From the NCBI GenBank assembly GCA_029379385.1, contig CM055617.1, positions 558,001 to 622,000 of the forward strand: 64,000 nucleotides of DNA, in the 5' to 3' direction. This DNA is from Quillaja saponaria. Taxonomy: Eukaryota; Streptophyta; Magnoliopsida; Fabales; Quillajaceae. Shown in pieces: positions 1-11,267 of this stretch. Numbering within the stretch: position 1 is the stretch's first letter; each line of letters opens with the position of its first letter. Made by a program: the position numbers and the translations under genes. The notes under the pieces were generated by a model, which was given only the letters and a program-made list of their open reading frames with translations, was not told the DNA's origin and searched no databases.

Positions 1-851
1 GTTATGAGGTTGCACCCTCTGGTTTGTTCCCATAGGATAGAACAGTAATAAGAAAGCTGTACTAATTCCTCTATGTTATTTCTCATTCGGACTTAAATAT
101 TTTTGCCTTAATGTAGATTTTACAAATTGAGTTTGTGATTAGAGAACAGAAGAAAAAGAAACAGAAATTTGATTCTAATTTGCTTTTCCTTTTAGTTAAG
201 TTTACCTCATTACAGTGAAGAATTAAAAAGAGAAACAAACGTTTTCTCTGATGCTTATAGTTTTGAAAAAATGGAAGTTTGCAGTAATTAAGCCTCATAG
301 TTCCTACAGCTTGATTGAGTATGATTTTTGCTTCTCGTGCATCCAAAAGAATGGAAATTCATAATGACATATAAGTTGTTTCCTTTTTTATTTTTTTTCT
401 TCTTCTTTTAATTAAACACCAAAGGAGCAAGTCAAGTTTTGATGACCTCAGTAAGTCTGCTTCTTGCTTCATTCTCCAGAGGCTGTCTTCCTCTTCTGGT
501 TGGTTGTAACTTGTAATTATGTAAAGATTATGAAGCCTTAGGTGTTGTCTCACTTTAGAAGGGCAAATCGTATGACATGAATAATATATTACAGCTATCA
601 GAGTATTGCGACTCTACCTAATGATTTTTAGTTTCATTTAGAAAAGAATTGTCGTCACGAAAGATGTAACTATATTTTCCCTCTTGCTATAAATCTCTCG
701 GATTTTTGGCTGTGCTTTTTATGCAAACTTGTGTTTAGTGACACTTTGATGTTATTAACAACTATGAGCTAGTTGTGTTTGCAGCAGTAAATACACTTTT
801 CTACAACTTTTTGAATGATCACTATATATTGTGATGTTATTGCCTGTGCAG
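1..851. other. Intron or upstream sequence of the first gene
   Basis: No convincing exon is visible. A 26-base exon-like piece at 425-450, with a pyrimidine tract before it and a gtaagt donor after it, could join the 852 exon in frame, but it is too short to trust. The short minus-strand reading frames here show no recognisable protein features. Confidence 0.4.
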
Positions 852-3800
852 AGGGACAACATTGGAATAGGGGGCTCTTGGTCTGAGTTTATGGACTATG
901 TAGTAAATTCTATGAAGTCTGAAGATGTGAAGCTTATTTTAGAGGGGACTTCAAATTCAGATGGTGAGTAATATTCTTATTGTTATTCATTTGAAAAAGT
1001 GAGAAAAATAGATAGAAGTTAGAGGGATTTTATTTTCTTCAAGAATATCTACATTCTGGAAAAACAAAAAAATGACTTACTTATGATGGGTGTGTCTGCA
1101 TGATTCTTATGAAGTTGGTTCTGATTCCAATACTGGTCATCACTCCTTGAGGTCATGATACTATCTTTTCTTAATTTAAACTTTTTTCTTCAAGTTTATA
1201 TTAATTCAACGTAGTGTAGTTGGCACATAATGTATGTCCAAAATACTATATTGCCTGCATAAAAGCTCCCCTCCCTGGAAAATTGTTTGGCTTGCTTCTT
1301 GTTTCACCTGCATGCACCATATTTTTCCTCTGGACATCTGTTTTTGGTCTGTCTGAATTTTATTCAATATGTCGAAGTTTAATTGAATGACTTGTGCTAT
1401 CTCGAATGCTCGAACAATGTAATGCAAATTAACGTCAAATATCTGTAATTATATTGTTGTAAGTCCCTTCAGCTGTTGAAATTCAGAAATTCAAGTACTG
1501 GCATATTCATATAGCCCTTAAAAGTTAAAACACAATGACATAACTGTTCTGCAGGTGGCTTAAAAAACTCTCTCTCTCTCTCATGATTGTAAGTTTAGGC
1601 ATGTCTGCCAGTATGAGTCAGTAGATGACACAGTATATATGTAAGTGATTATATCGAAGCATGCTCAATGCCTTCTGGTATCTTTGTTATCTATCTCAGG
1701 TGCTGCATATGCAAAATTATATGCTCAGAGATCAAAAGGAATGCCCTTGATTATTATTTCTCTAACAAAACTAATGGACTCTGCTGCTAGTAAAGCTATG
1801 GCAAATTTATCTTTGGGGCTGTTCATAGCATTCAAAAGCATTCAGTGCTCTCTTGTAGAAGGTCATCTTCTCTTCCCCGTATTGTAACTGTCACATTCTT
1901 ATTTTGTGAAGGACTTGGTCTTTTTTATAATTCTTTGTAATTTATCTGTGGGTAATAAATCATATGAAACAATTGTAATATGTTGTTTGTATAAATTGCA
2001 TCAAGGAGTTTACTTCAATTACATGGTATCTAGGTGGAGATATCTTTATGTTTCTTAAATTTTTTCATTGTATAGTAAAATAGTGAATATCTTTACTTGT
2101 CATGTGTTTCTCATGCTTCTTGATTTAAAGTATGTATTTTGTTAATGCAGCTTCGCTTTTTCAGTGTTTTGTTTCTATGTTAGGCAAGTGTTTCAGAAGA
2201 GTTTCCTACTGCTATGATTTTGGGGTCCACACAATCATAACTGAACATTAGTTACTGATAATGAGTGAAAGTAGGTTGTCCCCTATTGGAACTTCCACGT
2301 TTATTATATATATATATATATATAAAGAACTGATGATTGTAAAGCATGCCAAATGCTCCATCATTTTTGAACCTATCATAGGCATAAATAATGGTGTGAA
2401 TTATGTGCTGTTTGCATAAATATAAATTTGAAGTAGGTGATAATTTTTCTCCTACTTTTCTTTTCTAACTTTGTTGTATGCCCCTTTTTAACTGTCTTCT
2501 CCATATAATTTTTCCCAAGACATATGCAGACTTACGTATGACTTGAGTCATGTCAATACAGACCTGTTCCATTTTTTCAAATAACTTGTTCCAAAATTGA
2601 CTGTTACTAAATTATTAATTGTGATTTCAGAGCAGCAGCACTCTTTCCAGTTGACGAAAGTGATATCAGCTGAGAAGGTATGTATGCAGAATATAGTTGA
2701 ACTGAAAGCTATAGATTGCATGTAGAGGGATTTCGGATAGTTTCTCACACCTATTTTTTTGTTGGGATGTTAATTGGATGGTGGATAAAGGCCCACTTGA
2801 AAGCAGCATCACTAATCAAATCCAGTTGAAATATTGACTCGTTTAAACTTAGTTATCTTTTGTCCACGGTTTTCCAGCACTAAGTTGTTTGCTCAATTGG
2901 TTCTTTTCCATACTGATTTCTACTGTTCTATTTGGTCAGGTTGTTTTGGCTTAGGAAATTTTTATTTCTTCTAGTATAAGATCAGTTTCCTGCTTATTCC
3001 TTAACTGTTATGGCTTTAAGTCTTCTTCTTCATGGGGAACTTCCAGTCGTTTTTAAATTTCACAAATCAGTGAGAATTGAGAATTAAGGAATTTTGTTGA
3101 TGATTGATTCTTCGTTGGTAAATGTCAGTATATACTTCTTTATTGTGCAATGATCATATTGAACCTGTCAGGAAAGGAATGAAACTTTCCAAAGAGAACT
3201 GGAGCAGTATTCTAAGAAGCAGAAGTTTCAAAAGATCAATGACTTAGAGAAAGCAGATGTGTCTATTAGTAATAACTTGCAAAGTTCAGGTCTGTTGTGT
3301 TATTTGTCCTGCTAGACTGTTTGTTGTTTCAGTTCTACGATATATTACTTGGTCCATATTCTGATGAAGTGTGTTAATCGGCTAGTCCAGCAAATCAGAA
3401 AGAACCTGTTTTTTATAGTTTCTATCTTTTGGCCCAATGGAAAAATATTTGCAGGCTGGAGATAAAATCATAGAACTACTTCCTCAGCCTTTTTTTTCTT
3501 TTTTCTTTTCTAGAATCATTTTCTATCTATTGAATCAGAGAGTGAGATGGAGAGAAGAGGGAGGAGGATAAAAGAATAGCCCATGTGTATAACCTCTGGC
3601 CCTACTGGCTGGTCCTTCACATGTGGGAAAATACAATCAGCAAAATGCTAAAGTCAAGATGTTTTTGCTATTTATTATAATAATTTAAGTGAAGAATAAC
3701 TGTAAGCTTCTGTTAGCAGCTCGTGATACAACCACAACAAAAGTTACAAACCGTGTTGTTCCAGCACGTCGACGGTATGTGGCATCTGACATCACCGTAT

Positions 3801-3906
3801 TAATCTTCTTTTTTGGTTTTTCCATATTACCCACTTAGCATGTTACTTGTGCAGGGCAAAAGTAAGAGGTGCACTCCTGCGGGATAGTGATGACAACAGT
3901 AACTAG
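852..3906 (+). CDS. 3' part of an uncharacterised coiled-coil protein gene (PAXX/XRCC4-like candidate)
   Basis: Six exons join in one frame: 852-963, 1700-1861, 2631-2677, 3172-3289, 3720-3774 and 3855-3906, all with GT-AG borders, giving about 181 C-terminal residues and a TAG stop at 3904-3906. The 5' exons were not found and probably lie upstream of the window. The visible protein has a segment beginning NIGIGGSWSEFMDYV, then a hydrophobic strand-like stretch (GMPLIIISLTKL), a helical region (AMANLSLGLFIAFKSIQ), a charged coiled coil (ERNETFQRELEQYSKKQKF), a basic stretch (VVPARRRAKVRG) and an acidic end (LLRDSDDNSN). This order of head, coiled coil and basic tail resembles the XRCC4/XLF/PAXX end-joining family, but no diagnostic residue settles it. 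A further in-frame exon-like piece lies near 4211-4271 and could be an alternative 3' end. The exon structure is reliable; the function is a guess. Confidence 0.6.
2305..2324. repeat. (TA)10 microsatellite
   Basis: Uninterrupted TA dinucleotides inside an intron of the first gene. Confidence 0.9.
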
Positions 3907-5006
3907 GAGCTATGACGCCTGACATGTAGGGTCACCAATTAACTTGATCAGAATGTTAGTTTGTTTCTTTCTCTCTTTTTTTTTTTTTTTGGGTGGGGGG
4001 GAGTTTGACCTACAATATGTAGAAATGAGTTACAAGTCCAATCATACTTAATACATTATATATCCTTCAATTCTTATAAAAAAATGAAAATCGTTAATTG
4101 ATGGAACATATGTTGCTTCTGTTTTGTTCTTTTTCTGCATCAAAAGGTTATTTTCTTTTTTATTTGTGGATATATTAATGAGTTATGGACCATTTACATC
4201 TTGTTCGCAGTAAGCGAAAAACACAGTCAGTAGGAGGAATGTGGTGGCTGGAAATAGCGATTGAGAATTAGAAGAGAATCCCTTGCTCATCTGCTTCCAT
4301 GATTATAAAGAAAGCATGGTTTGTGTTTAATTAACAGGTTTACACAACCATGGTTTGTGTTTAATTGACAGGTTTACACAAGATATGGTATTGGTTCAAT
4401 TTCTTGTGGTTTATGCTCCAAATCAGCATGTTTCCAAGTCTAAGGAGCAAAATTTGACTTTTCAGCTACCCAAAAAAGATACTATGATTATGAGGTGAAA
4501 TTAATAGACTAACAGAAATAATACTCTGCTTCTGTTAGTTTCTGTGCAATGTTTCCATTGCGGATCCGGATCATGATCAGGAGACGGTCAATGACAAACT
4601 ATTCTCTCTCAAGGGGTAAAATTAGTTTTTCATCAAATACACTTTTTGGGAGGGTTGGAATTTGCCTTGCAAAATGAACAGGAGAAGATCCATTTCCTTC
4701 CATTGCAGTTCTTCCACATCAAGATATTTGCAGTTTTGACTATCAGTGAAAATAGTCTCTTAAAAAGAAATGCATTCCAATTCAGAAGATGCATCCTTGT
4801 TTGATTCTGCTTTTCGTGTTGTGAAAGAAGGGCCAGCAACCAGGTGAGAGATTGCGATCAGTGTACCTGGCAATATATGCACTGTAGAATCCATTAGTAT
4901 TATCATAATGGTATATAAATTGAAAATTTCTTGAATTAGATTCATTTATTCTCATTTGGTGATGATTTTTTGCCGATGCATTCTTCTTGTTTATAAACTA
5001 CATCTT
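3907..5006. other. Intergenic region between convergent genes
   Basis: This holds the 3' UTR of the plus-strand gene and probably that of the minus-strand gene ending at 5007. It contains a T run near 3978 followed by a G-rich stretch, and a 34-base tandem duplication at 4315-4382. No further gene was recognised. Confidence 0.5.
4315..4382. repeat. 34-base tandem duplication
   Basis: Two adjacent copies begin catggtttgtgtttaatt at 4315 and 4349 and differ only at a couple of positions. It lies in the 3' flank of the first gene. Confidence 0.85.
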
Positions 5007-5777
5007 TCAATTAGCAATTTTCGTGCTTTCAATCGTTCCAGTAAAATACCATTCTAAAATAGATTTTATCAGGATTATTAGATGACACCTGCTTATGTTG
5101 TTGTTGTTGCTGCTGATACTAGTGCTTCCACTAATGTTACTCCTTATACTCTTTCTGTTCTCCCCTGCTGCAAAGAATCTCCTAATCCAGCAATCCTTAT
5201 CCAATTGTTTTGTGGTTTGCTGCATGGAGTGCTTTCCTACTTTTGCTTTCTTCTTTGCTAAAGAAGTTGGAAGAAACATCTTGAGGAGGAAAGTTTCCCT
5301 GTCAAAGCTTTCAGCTCGCAATATCTGATTTTTCTTATTGCTTTTATTCTTTTTCTTCTTGATTTGCTTTCCAAATTGAACTTTCGTGGTATTACAAGTG
5401 CTTGTATCATCAATGACAGTTTTCTCTGGAACCTCTAGCACCGCCTCTTCACTGTCCACCATGTCCTTCAAAGAGAGTTCACAGCAAGACTCGGGCAAGT
5501 CTTGAATCATCCCCATAAGCTGCCTTTTGCCTTCTATAATTGCTTGTCTTCGTGATGTGGGAGAAAGACTACTATGGTCATGGTTATAGTCGTGGGAGTG
5601 TAAAGGTGAATATGTATTTTTGCAATGTCTTACTTTGTTTGTTTCCCATAAGTCTGGTGAACATGCCCCAAAATCTTCTTCAACATGTGCTACTGAATTC
5701 AATTTGCTTCCTTCAAGTTGATCACGATCAGTGTCTGTGTTTAAGGTATTAGAGGAGTCCCAGAAATTGAAATCCAT
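5007..5777 (-). CDS. Uncharacterised plant-specific protein, 256 aa
   Basis: An open frame runs from ATG at 5777 to a stop at 5007. I do not recognise the family with confidence. The first 75 residues are polar and rich in Asp, Asn and His. A conserved-looking block follows: RRQAIIEGKRQLMGMIQDLP, then SCCELSLKDMVD, a motif style I associate with small plant regulatory proteins of unknown role. Next comes a lysine-rich nuclear-localisation-like tract (KKKKNKSNKKN), a second basic segment and CWIRRFFAAGENRKS, then a Ser/Asn-rich tail. Residues after about 230 (CHLIILIKS onward) look unlike the rest. They follow a possible GT donor near 5083, so the true 3' end may be spliced or may differ. No membrane segment or catalytic motif is visible. 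Probably nuclear or peripheral; function unknown. Confidence 0.6.
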   Translation of the reverse strand: MDFNFWDSSNTLNTDTDRDQLEGSKLNSVAHVEEDFGACSPDLWETNKVRHCKNTYSPLHSHDYNHDHSSLSPTSRRQAIIEGKRQLMGMIQDLPESCCELSLKDMVDSEEAVLEVPEKTVIDDTSTCNTTKVQFGKQIKKKKNKSNKKNQILRAESFDRETFLLKMFLPTSLAKKKAKVGKHSMQQTTKQLDKDCWIRRFFAAGENRKSIRSNISGSTSISSNNNNISRCHLIILIKSILEWYFTGTIESTKIAN

Positions 5778-7142
5778 CTCCCCTTTATTGTCACGGCTGG
5801 TATTAGGCTGTAGGTTGAACTGAAGGACTAAAGATGATTTCCGGTAAGTTTTCCGACAATCATTAAGCTAGGCTTGAGGAGAGATGTTTGGAGAAGCAGG
5901 TCCTGATTTTGAGTACTTATTGTAGAAGTATAGGAGTCAGGTCAACATCATTATAATATCTATCATTAGTCAATGTCATGTTCTTCATGGAGTTTACAGT
6001 TCAAGTCATTGCCGTCTTGGAAGGGAGACACTGGGACAGAGACTACTAGATGGCCCAATTTCTTCCCCTTCCACCTTTTGTATTCCTCAAATTGGTTGAA
6101 CAAAGAGAAATATGGAAAAGTGGGGAGAAAAAAAGAAGTATGGATTGAGAAGTGGTAGAACTTGGTGAGTTAATATATAAATAATATTTATTTAGTAACA
6201 ATGACATTTTAAAAAAAATACTTATTTTAATAATAGAGAAGTTACAAATGTGCTAAGTTACAAGTACAAAACAACTATAGGCAATAAAAAAATTAAATAT
6301 TGTGGCCACAATTGATAATAAGAATAATAATTAAGATAGTTAAAATAAATATAAAATTTGTAGAGATTTCCTTTCCATGGTTACATATTGAGACAAACAT
6401 CGCTTAATAAATTTGTGGTATCTTAGCAACGTTTCCTCACCACAAGAGGAGACAAAAAGGCAATAGAGAGAGAAGATCTTGGTTGAGAGTGGTCAGTTAG
6501 AACATGTCCGAATCAGAATCCTTTTACATGATCTACTAGTCTACTTGATGTATATTTCTGATGTCAAAGGAACTTGTCCTGACCACCAACTTAGGTCTGG
6601 TATTCCTTACCTCAGTTCAAGTTCAACTAGGCAGATTAGATTTTTTTGAGGATTGTTGCGGTTCATTTCATAATGAAAATCTACCTTCTAACACAACTAC
6701 CAACCGGTTTGTTCATTACTTTGAATCCTGAAACTTAAAAACAAAAATGTGCTAGTGTCATATAAAATTGTTCAAAGGGATATGTAAAAGAGGAAGAATA
6801 TATTCGTAATTGGTGTGATAAAATATGGAGACTTATACCATCTTATCTTTTTTGCATAAGTAGCAAACTGTGGTCGCATTTAACACATGAAAACCCCCTT
6901 CCCTTTCCATTGCGCCCCCGGAAACCCTACTCCTGCAAGATTGCTCATCACTGGCTGCTCTATTTCTCTGAATCTCAGAGCTAGCTTGTCCGGTGGACTA
7001 CAAGCTCCATCATTAGATAAGCAAATCTGGCTGGTCATTCTGGTAACCTTGATATCCATTGCAGTACAAGTACCCAGAATCAATGTGCCATATTTCTTTG
7101 GCTTTTGAAGCAGGGTCTCATGCATGCTTCTTTTCAGCCCTG
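5778..7142. other. Intergenic region with a PPR relic
   Basis: This is the upstream flank of the 5777 gene and the downstream flank of the PPR gene ending at 7143. An AT-rich stretch occupies about 6170-6360. A decayed PPR fragment sits at about 6520-6630. Overlapping small frames on both strands at 6880-7125 have no recognisable domain and most likely lie in the PPR 3' UTR. Confidence 0.5.
6520..6630 (-). pseudogene. Decayed E/E+ fragment of a PPR gene
   Basis: Read on the minus strand this gives VRNTRPKLVV, then a diverged stretch ending in stops. It aligns with [20 protein letters not shown] in the E+ region of the neighbouring PPR gene. At the DNA level it shares ctactagtctact (6533-6545 against 7232-7244), acttgtcct, and a near-identical tccttacctca. 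Stops and indels show it is not functional. Same orientation as the intact gene, so most likely the remnant of an old tandem copy. Confidence 0.6.
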
Positions 7143-8897
7143 TTATTCTGGCCTACTCTGTAAATTATCTTCCTCATCAGGAAAAAAAGGACTCTCGGTA
7201 TAAGTTGGGTATCCAGCATCCTTCATATGACCTACTAGTCTACTAATCACTTCATATATCTCTCTGATCTGATAATGGGACTTGTCCTTGGCCACAAATT
7301 CATGTCTTGTACTCCTTACCTCAATCCAGCTATAGGCTGCTTCTTTCTTCAAACCTCTCTCAACCATGTTTCCTCTCACTCTATGGACATCACCCCATCT
7401 GCCAGCTGCTGCATAAATGTTGGACAGCATAACATATCTTGCACTATTTCTGGGTTCCAATTCAAATAGAGCTTCTGCAGCCCTTTTAGCAAGATCCACA
7501 TTCCCATGCACATGGCAAGCTCCTAGAAGTGCACCCCACATTCCGACATGATTTGATCCATGGGGAGCTCTCAAAATTACATCCATTGCTTCCTTGAGTC
7601 TATTTTTCCTTCCAAGCAAATCAATCAAAATCGCATAGTGGTCTGGTCTAGGTTTGATGCCATAGCACTTTTCCATTAAGTCTACTAGCTTGAGTCCTTC
7701 AAATTCCAGACCCCTGTGGCTACAAGCAGTTAGCACCCCAAGAATTGTTACATGATTCGGCTTCACATTTGCTTCTAACATCATTTTAAAGATGGCAAGC
7801 GACTCCTCCCCAAGTCCATTATAAGCAAACCCAGTTATTAATGTGTTCCAAGAGACTACATCCTTAACAGGAATCATCTCAAACAATTTTTCAGCTGATT
7901 TCATGTCTCCACACTTGCTGTACATGTTCAATAAAGCATTATATATAAACTCGTTAAACAAGTTGCTTCTATTGCTACTCCTAACAATGTGACTGTGAAT
8001 CTGTTTACCTCTTTCCAGAGCTGCCAAATCTGCACAAGCACCTAAAACACTGGAAAATGTGACAGTGCTAGGCCGTATCCCCTCTTCCTGCATTTGCTCA
8101 AAAAGATCCAAGGCTTCATTTGAACATCTACTTTGTGCAAACCCAGTTATCAGAGCAGTCCAAGAAACAGTGTTCTTAATCGGCATTTCATTAAATACCT
8201 TACATGCTTCATCCAATCTACGTGCCCGAGTGTAAGCAACAATCATTGAAGTCCAAGACACAACATCTCTCTCTGGCATTCCACTAAATATCCAATGGGA
8301 CGTATCGGGTTCGCCACATTTTCCATAAGCATCAATCAAAGCATTGTGACAGATTACGTTGAACTCCAGGCCAATTACAAACGCTACTCCATGGACTTGA
8401 CGCAACCAATTTAAGGCACCCAAACAGGCACAACTGCCAACTATACTAACAAGCGTGAATTCATCTAATAGTAAATATTCACAATCAGTTTTCATTCGTA
8501 GGAAAAGCTTGATTGCTTCTTTGTGAAAACCATGACATATTAAACCCGAAATCAAAGAATTATAACTAACAAGGTTTGGTTCAGGCATTATATCAAACAG
8601 GCTATAAGCCTTATCAAAAAAACCAAATTTTGAGTACGATGAGAGCATGATGTTCCATGACCGGGTGGTTTTCTCAGAAAGATCATCAAAAGCCTTGTGG
8701 GCAGTTTCTATAGAACCACATTTGGTGTACATGTCTATGAGACCATTGGTGAGGAAGGGGTTGAAGAAGAGTGCAGTTTTGATAAGGTGTGGGTGCAGGG
8801 CCATGCCTAGTTTTAGATTTTTGGTTGCGATGCATCTGGAAATAAGTGATGCATATTGATCAACGGCTAGGATAAGTTCATTTGGGAGCTTAACCAT
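7143..8897 (-). CDS. PLS-class pentatricopeptide repeat protein, E/E+ type
   Basis: Intronless, 584 residues from ATG at 8897. Repeats cover roughly residues 15-480, with typical signatures such as [54 protein letters not shown] and [20 protein letters not shown]. The C-terminus has the E and E+ block ([56 protein letters not shown]) and ends soon after without a DYW deaminase domain. E+ PPR proteins are sequence-specific C-to-U RNA editing factors of mitochondria or chloroplasts that borrow a deaminase in trans. There is no obvious transit peptide at the chosen start, and no in-frame upstream ATG was recognised. It is divergent from SLO2, with 261 bases between the start codons. The Arabidopsis counterpart and target site are not identified. 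Confidence 0.9.
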   Translation of the reverse strand: MVKLPNELILAVDQYASLISRCIATKNLKLGMALHPHLIKTALFFNPFLTNGLIDMYTKCGSIETAHKAFDDLSEKTTRSWNIMLSSYSKFGFFDKAYSLFDIMPEPNLVSYNSLISGLICHGFHKEAIKLFLRMKTDCEYLLLDEFTLVSIVGSCACLGALNWLRQVHGVAFVIGLEFNVICHNALIDAYGKCGEPDTSHWIFSGMPERDVVSWTSMIVAYTRARRLDEACKVFNEMPIKNTVSWTALITGFAQSRCSNEALDLFEQMQEEGIRPSTVTFSSVLGACADLAALERGKQIHSHIVRSSNRSNLFNEFIYNALLNMYSKCGDMKSAEKLFEMIPVKDVVSWNTLITGFAYNGLGEESLAIFKMMLEANVKPNHVTILGVLTACSHRGLEFEGLKLVDLMEKCYGIKPRPDHYAILIDLLGRKNRLKEAMDVILRAPHGSNHVGMWGALLGACHVHGNVDLAKRAAEALFELEPRNSARYVMLSNIYAAAGRWGDVHRVRGNMVERGLKKEAAYSWIEVRSTRHEFVAKDKSHYQIREIYEVISRLVGHMKDAGYPTYTESPFFPDEEDNLQSRPE

Positions 8898-9158
8898 TAT
8901 TGGAGAACTTATTATGGACTATGGAGAAGAGAGTAAGACATGTTGGTAGTTTTTAAGGTTAAATTGGCAGGGACAGAATATTCACATTCACATAAAATAT
9001 GGGACCCACAAATCAAAAACAACGGTTCCCTCCCCCTCCGTCACTCGCACTTTCTACTGCTCGTTATTCTTCTTCTTTTCTCATGTACTCACAGAGCAAC
9101 CAGAAAATCCATTTTGCTAAATGAATCATATGAAGCTAAATTTCTCAAAGGTTTTGGA
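8898..9158. promoter_or_regulatory. Shared divergent promoter of two PPR genes
   Basis: The start codons of the minus-strand PPR gene (8897) and SLO2 (9159) are 261 bases apart, so both promoters and 5' UTRs must share or overlap this stretch. The SLO2 frame stays open upstream to an ATG at 8940, but homology begins only after 9159. No clear TATA box was seen. Confidence 0.5.
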
Positions 9159-11267
9159 ATGGGTAGACATGGGTTGGTCAAACAAATGGTGGGCGACTTC
9201 TCTTTCCTCGAATCATCACCTTTTTCAAAGCTCTTGGACTCCTGCGTTCAATCAAAATCCGGACTTGATACACGTCGAATACATGCCCGGATCATTAAAA
9301 CCCAGTTTTCCTCTGAAATATATATCCAAAATAGGTTGATTGATGCCTATAGGAAATGTGGTTGCTTAGATGATGCGCGCCAAGTGTTCGATCGCATGCC
9401 CCAGAAGAACACTTTCAGCTGGAACTCTATTTTAAGTGCATTGACAAAGTCGGGTTGTGTTGATGAGGCTTTGAAGATATTTACATTGATGCCTGAGCCT
9501 GACCAGTGCTCTTGGAATTCAATAGTATCAGGTTTGGCCCAACAGGATAGATTTGAAGAAGCTTTGGAATTTTTTGTTAAGATGCATGGTGAGGATTTTG
9601 TTCTTAATGAGTACTCATTTGGTAGTGGTCTTAGTGCTTGTGCGGGATTAGTAAATTTGAAAATGGGTATCCAAATCCATGCTTTGATTTCAAAATCTAG
9701 ATACTGCTTAGATGTTTATATGGGCTCTGCTCTCATTGACATGTATTCAAAATGTGGGATAGTGACTTGTGCGCAAAGGGTTTTCGAAGGGATGTGTGAA
9801 CGGAACATAGTTTCTTGGAACAGCTTGATTACATGCTATGAGCAAAATGGTCCTGTGGATGAAGCCGTAGAGGTTTTTATAAGGATGTTGAATAGTGGGA
9901 TTGAACCAGATGAGGTGACTCTGGCAAGTGTGGTCAGTGCTTGTGCAAGCTTGTCAGCACTAAGGGAAGGTTTGCAAATTCATACCCGTATTGTGAAAAC
10001 AAACAAGTTCAGGAAAGATCTTGTGTTGGGTAATGCTTTAGTAGATATGTATGCAAAATGCGGTAGAATTAGGGAAGCCAGGCTTGTTTTTGATAGAATG
10101 CCGCTTAAGAATGTCATATCTGAAACCTCCATGGTTAGTGGGTATGCAAAGGCAGCTAGTGTGAAAACTGCGAGATTGATGTTTACAAAAATGACGGAGA
10201 AGAATGTGGTGTCCTGGAACGCTCTTATTGCAGGGTATACACAAAATGGAGAGAACGAAGAGGCACTTGGGCTCTTCCTCCTCTTGAAGAGGGAAGCCAT
10301 TTGGCCAACACATTACACCTTTGGGAATCTACTTAATGCATGTTCAAATCTTGCCGACCTGAAACTTGGCAGGCAGGCTCATACTCACATTTTGAAGCAA
10401 GGGTTTTGGTTCCAGTCTGGAGAAGAATCGGATATTTTCGTTGGTAATGCTCTCATTGACATGTACATGAAATGTGGATCTGTTGAAGATGGGTGCTGGG
10501 TGTTTCAACATATGATAGAAAGGGATACTGTCTCATGGAATGCGATGATAGTGGGATATGCACAAAATGGCTATGGGTACAAGGCTCTTGAATTTTTTTT
10601 AAAGATGTTGGAATCTCGAGAAAAACCAGATCATGTTACTATGATTGGAGTTCTATGTGCTTGTAGCCATACAGGACTGGTTAAAGAAGGACGTCATTAC
10701 TTTTACTCGATGAGAACGGAGTATGATATGGCACCATTAAAGGACCACTACACATGTATGGTTGATTTACTAGGTCGAGCCGGTTGCCTTGATGAGGCAA
10801 AGAAATTGATTGAGGAAATGCCAATGCAGCCTGATGCTGTTGTCTGGGGATCTCTGCTTGCTGCCTGTAAGGTGCATGGTAACATTACAATAGGAAAGTA
10901 TGTTGCAGAAAAGCTATTGGAGATTGACCCCATGAACTCTGGGTCTTATGTTCTCTTGTCAAACATGTATGCTGAACTTGGAAGATGGAAAGATGTTGTG
11001 AGAGTTAGGAAATTGATGAGGCAACGTGGAGTTGTAAAGCAGCCGGGTTGCAGTTGGATTGAAATTCATAGTGGTGTACATGTTTTCATGGTGAAAGATA
11101 AAAGGCACCCTCGAAAGAAGGATATTTATTTACTTCTGAAATTTCTCACACAACAGATGAAGCGAGCTGGCTATGTGCCAGAGGCTAATAATCATGAGGC
11201 TTATGAGGAGCAAAGTGACTCTGAATTAATTTCAGATAACGTTTCAGTAGATGCTGCTGTTGGATAA
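9159..11267 (+). CDS. SLO2: SLO2-type PPR RNA editing factor
   Basis: Intronless, 702 residues from ATG at 9159. The same frame extends to an ATG at 8940 (775 residues), but homology to Arabidopsis SLO2 (At2g13600, about 697 aa) starts near GDFSFLESSPFSKLLDSC. Internal blocks match strongly: NVVSWNALIAGYTQNGENEE, GRQAHTHILKQGFWFQSGEE, AVVWGSLLAACKVHGNITIG. PLS repeats fill most of the protein; an E/E+ region (YVLLSNMYAELGRWKDVVRV, PGCSWIEI, VFMVKDKRHPRKKDIY) follows, with no DYW domain. Known of the family: SLO2 is a mitochondrial factor for C-to-U editing of several respiratory-chain transcripts, and its loss slows growth. It is the first member of a conserved trio with ABCG5 and CHX15. Confidence 0.92.
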   Translation: MGRHGLVKQMVGDFSFLESSPFSKLLDSCVQSKSGLDTRRIHARIIKTQFSSEIYIQNRLIDAYRKCGCLDDARQVFDRMPQKNTFSWNSILSALTKSGCVDEALKIFTLMPEPDQCSWNSIVSGLAQQDRFEEALEFFVKMHGEDFVLNEYSFGSGLSACAGLVNLKMGIQIHALISKSRYCLDVYMGSALIDMYSKCGIVTCAQRVFEGMCERNIVSWNSLITCYEQNGPVDEAVEVFIRMLNSGIEPDEVTLASVVSACASLSALREGLQIHTRIVKTNKFRKDLVLGNALVDMYAKCGRIREARLVFDRMPLKNVISETSMVSGYAKAASVKTARLMFTKMTEKNVVSWNALIAGYTQNGENEEALGLFLLLKREAIWPTHYTFGNLLNACSNLADLKLGRQAHTHILKQGFWFQSGEESDIFVGNALIDMYMKCGSVEDGCWVFQHMIERDTVSWNAMIVGYAQNGYGYKALEFFLKMLESREKPDHVTMIGVLCACSHTGLVKEGRHYFYSMRTEYDMAPLKDHYTCMVDLLGRAGCLDEAKKLIEEMPMQPDAVVWGSLLAACKVHGNITIGKYVAEKLLEIDPMNSGSYVLLSNMYAELGRWKDVVRVRKLMRQRGVVKQPGCSWIEIHSGVHVFMVKDKRHPRKKDIYLLLKFLTQQMKRAGYVPEANNHEAYEEQSDSELISDNVSVDAAVG

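Noticed and set aside
8940..9158. N-terminal extension of SLO2 from the ATG at 8940
   Set aside because: It would place coding sequence across the shared promoter, and the related protein starts at the equivalent of 9159 or shortly after.
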